Shown piece after piece: positions 7,196 to 7,507 of a DNA stretch of 7,507 nucleotides. The notes under the pieces are model-generated. The model saw nothing but the letters and a program-made list of their open reading frames with translations. It was not told the DNA's origin and searched no databases. Source of the stretch: Spirochaetia bacterium (GTDB lineage Bacteria; Spirochaetota; UBA12135). Location of the stretch: positions 5,966 to 13,472 of the forward strand of contig DNNS01000499.1 of assembly GCA_003497555.1 (NCBI GenBank). The letters run 5' to 3'. Every line of letters begins with the position of its first letter. The first letter of the stretch is position 1. The position numbers and the translations under genes are program-made.

Positions 7196-7507
7196 TTACC
7201 CGATTGCTTCGCTTCCGGTTTCACCGGTTCTGATGCGTATGCATTCGTGTAAATCCATAATAAATATTTTTCCGTCACCGATATTGCCGGTACGGGCGCC
7301 TTTAATAATGGCGTCTACTGTCGGCTTGACGAACGCCTCATTTACGGCTATTTCCAGCCGTGTTTTTTTAAGAAGATTTATTTCGGAAATTATTCCGCGA
7401 TAGGTTTCCGTATATCCTTTCTGCTGGCCGCAGCCCAGAGAAGTAGAAACTGTCATTTTATGTACATCTGCGGCAAACAGGGCTTTTTTTACATCTTCGA
7501 GTTTATG
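7196..7507 (-). CDS. glnB: PII nitrogen regulatory protein, start outside window, non-canonical T-loop
   Basis: PII proteins are trimeric sensors of 2-oxoglutarate, ATP and ADP that bind and control nitrogen-assimilation targets. The frame is open to the right edge. The 103 visible residues begin [10 protein letters not shown] and align without gaps to E. coli GlnB from about residue 11, so only some 10 residues are missing; the internal ATG at 7456 is not the true start. Recognisable parts are [14 protein letters not shown] leading into the T-loop, the B-loop [12 protein letters not shown] (Thr83, Gly87, Lys90 in E. coli numbering) and the C-loop IRIRTGE with Arg101 and Arg103. Differences from E. 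coli: Tyr51 of the T-loop is Ser ([10 protein letters not shown]), position 49 is Ile rather than Ala or Ser, and Arg38 is Gln, while Gln39 and Lys58 are kept. Known uridylylation, adenylylation (Tyr51) and phosphorylation (Ser49) sites are therefore absent. It lies 72 nt upstream of glnN, probably co-transcribed. It could equally be called GlnK. Confidence 0.93.
   Translation of the reverse strand, partial: HKLEDVKKALFAADVHKMTVSTSLGCGQQKGYTETYRGIISEINLLKKTRLEIAVNEAFVKPTVDAIIKGARTGNIGDGKIFIMDLHECIRIRTGETGSEAIG

Noticed and set aside
7196..7456. ATG at 7456 as the start of the PII gene
   Set aside because: The frame continues to the window edge with PII-like sequence ([10 protein letters not shown]), so this ATG is internal, equivalent to Met28 of E. 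coli GlnB.

Overview
The window is AT-rich bacterial chromosome, densely packed with seven protein-coding genes. I see no mobile element, tRNA, rRNA or CRISPR array. The gene order (YybS/DUF2232-like membrane protein, rplI, dnaB) is the tail of the widespread rpsF-ssb-rpsR-rplI-dnaB ribosome/replication cluster. That cluster, a low-GC genome, a membrane chemoreceptor with a DILPPP-type sensor and a type III glutamine synthetase beside a PII protein would fit a free-living or gut anaerobe. Spirochaetota is my best guess, but this is inference and a clostridial or deltaproteobacterial-like lineage is not excluded.

Layout. Plus strand, 2-3186: a polytopic membrane protein cut off by the left edge, ribosomal protein L9, the replicative helicase DnaB, and a small CX5R protein-phosphatase-like protein. 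Gaps are 7-16 nt and each complete gene has a Shine-Dalgarno sequence, so these read as one operon. Minus strand, 3190-7507: transcription runs right to left through a PII signal protein (cut off by the right edge), type III glutamine synthetase GlnN and, after a strong intrinsic terminator at 4981-5013, a separately transcribed methyl-accepting chemotaxis protein. The two strands meet tail to tail at 3186/3190 with only 3 nt between stop codons. The longest stretch without a gene is 4897-5020; it holds the terminator, a candidate promoter and the MCP ribosome binding site.

How the genes work together. The plus-strand genes are housekeeping (translation and replication) plus one phosphatase-like passenger. 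The glnB-glnN pair is a nitrogen-assimilation unit: PII senses 2-oxoglutarate and adenine nucleotides, and GlnN makes glutamine from glutamate and ammonia. The PII lacks the usual Tyr51 modification site and has Gln at the Arg38 position, so any control of GlnN is more likely by ligand-dependent binding than by uridylylation. An imperfect hairpin between the two genes could adjust their relative expression.

No wholly new system is evident. The points most worth a second look are the non-canonical PII next to GlnN, the phosphatase-like protein with altered active-site residues, and a marked excess of the tetranucleotide CCGG over its composition-matched partner GGCC.
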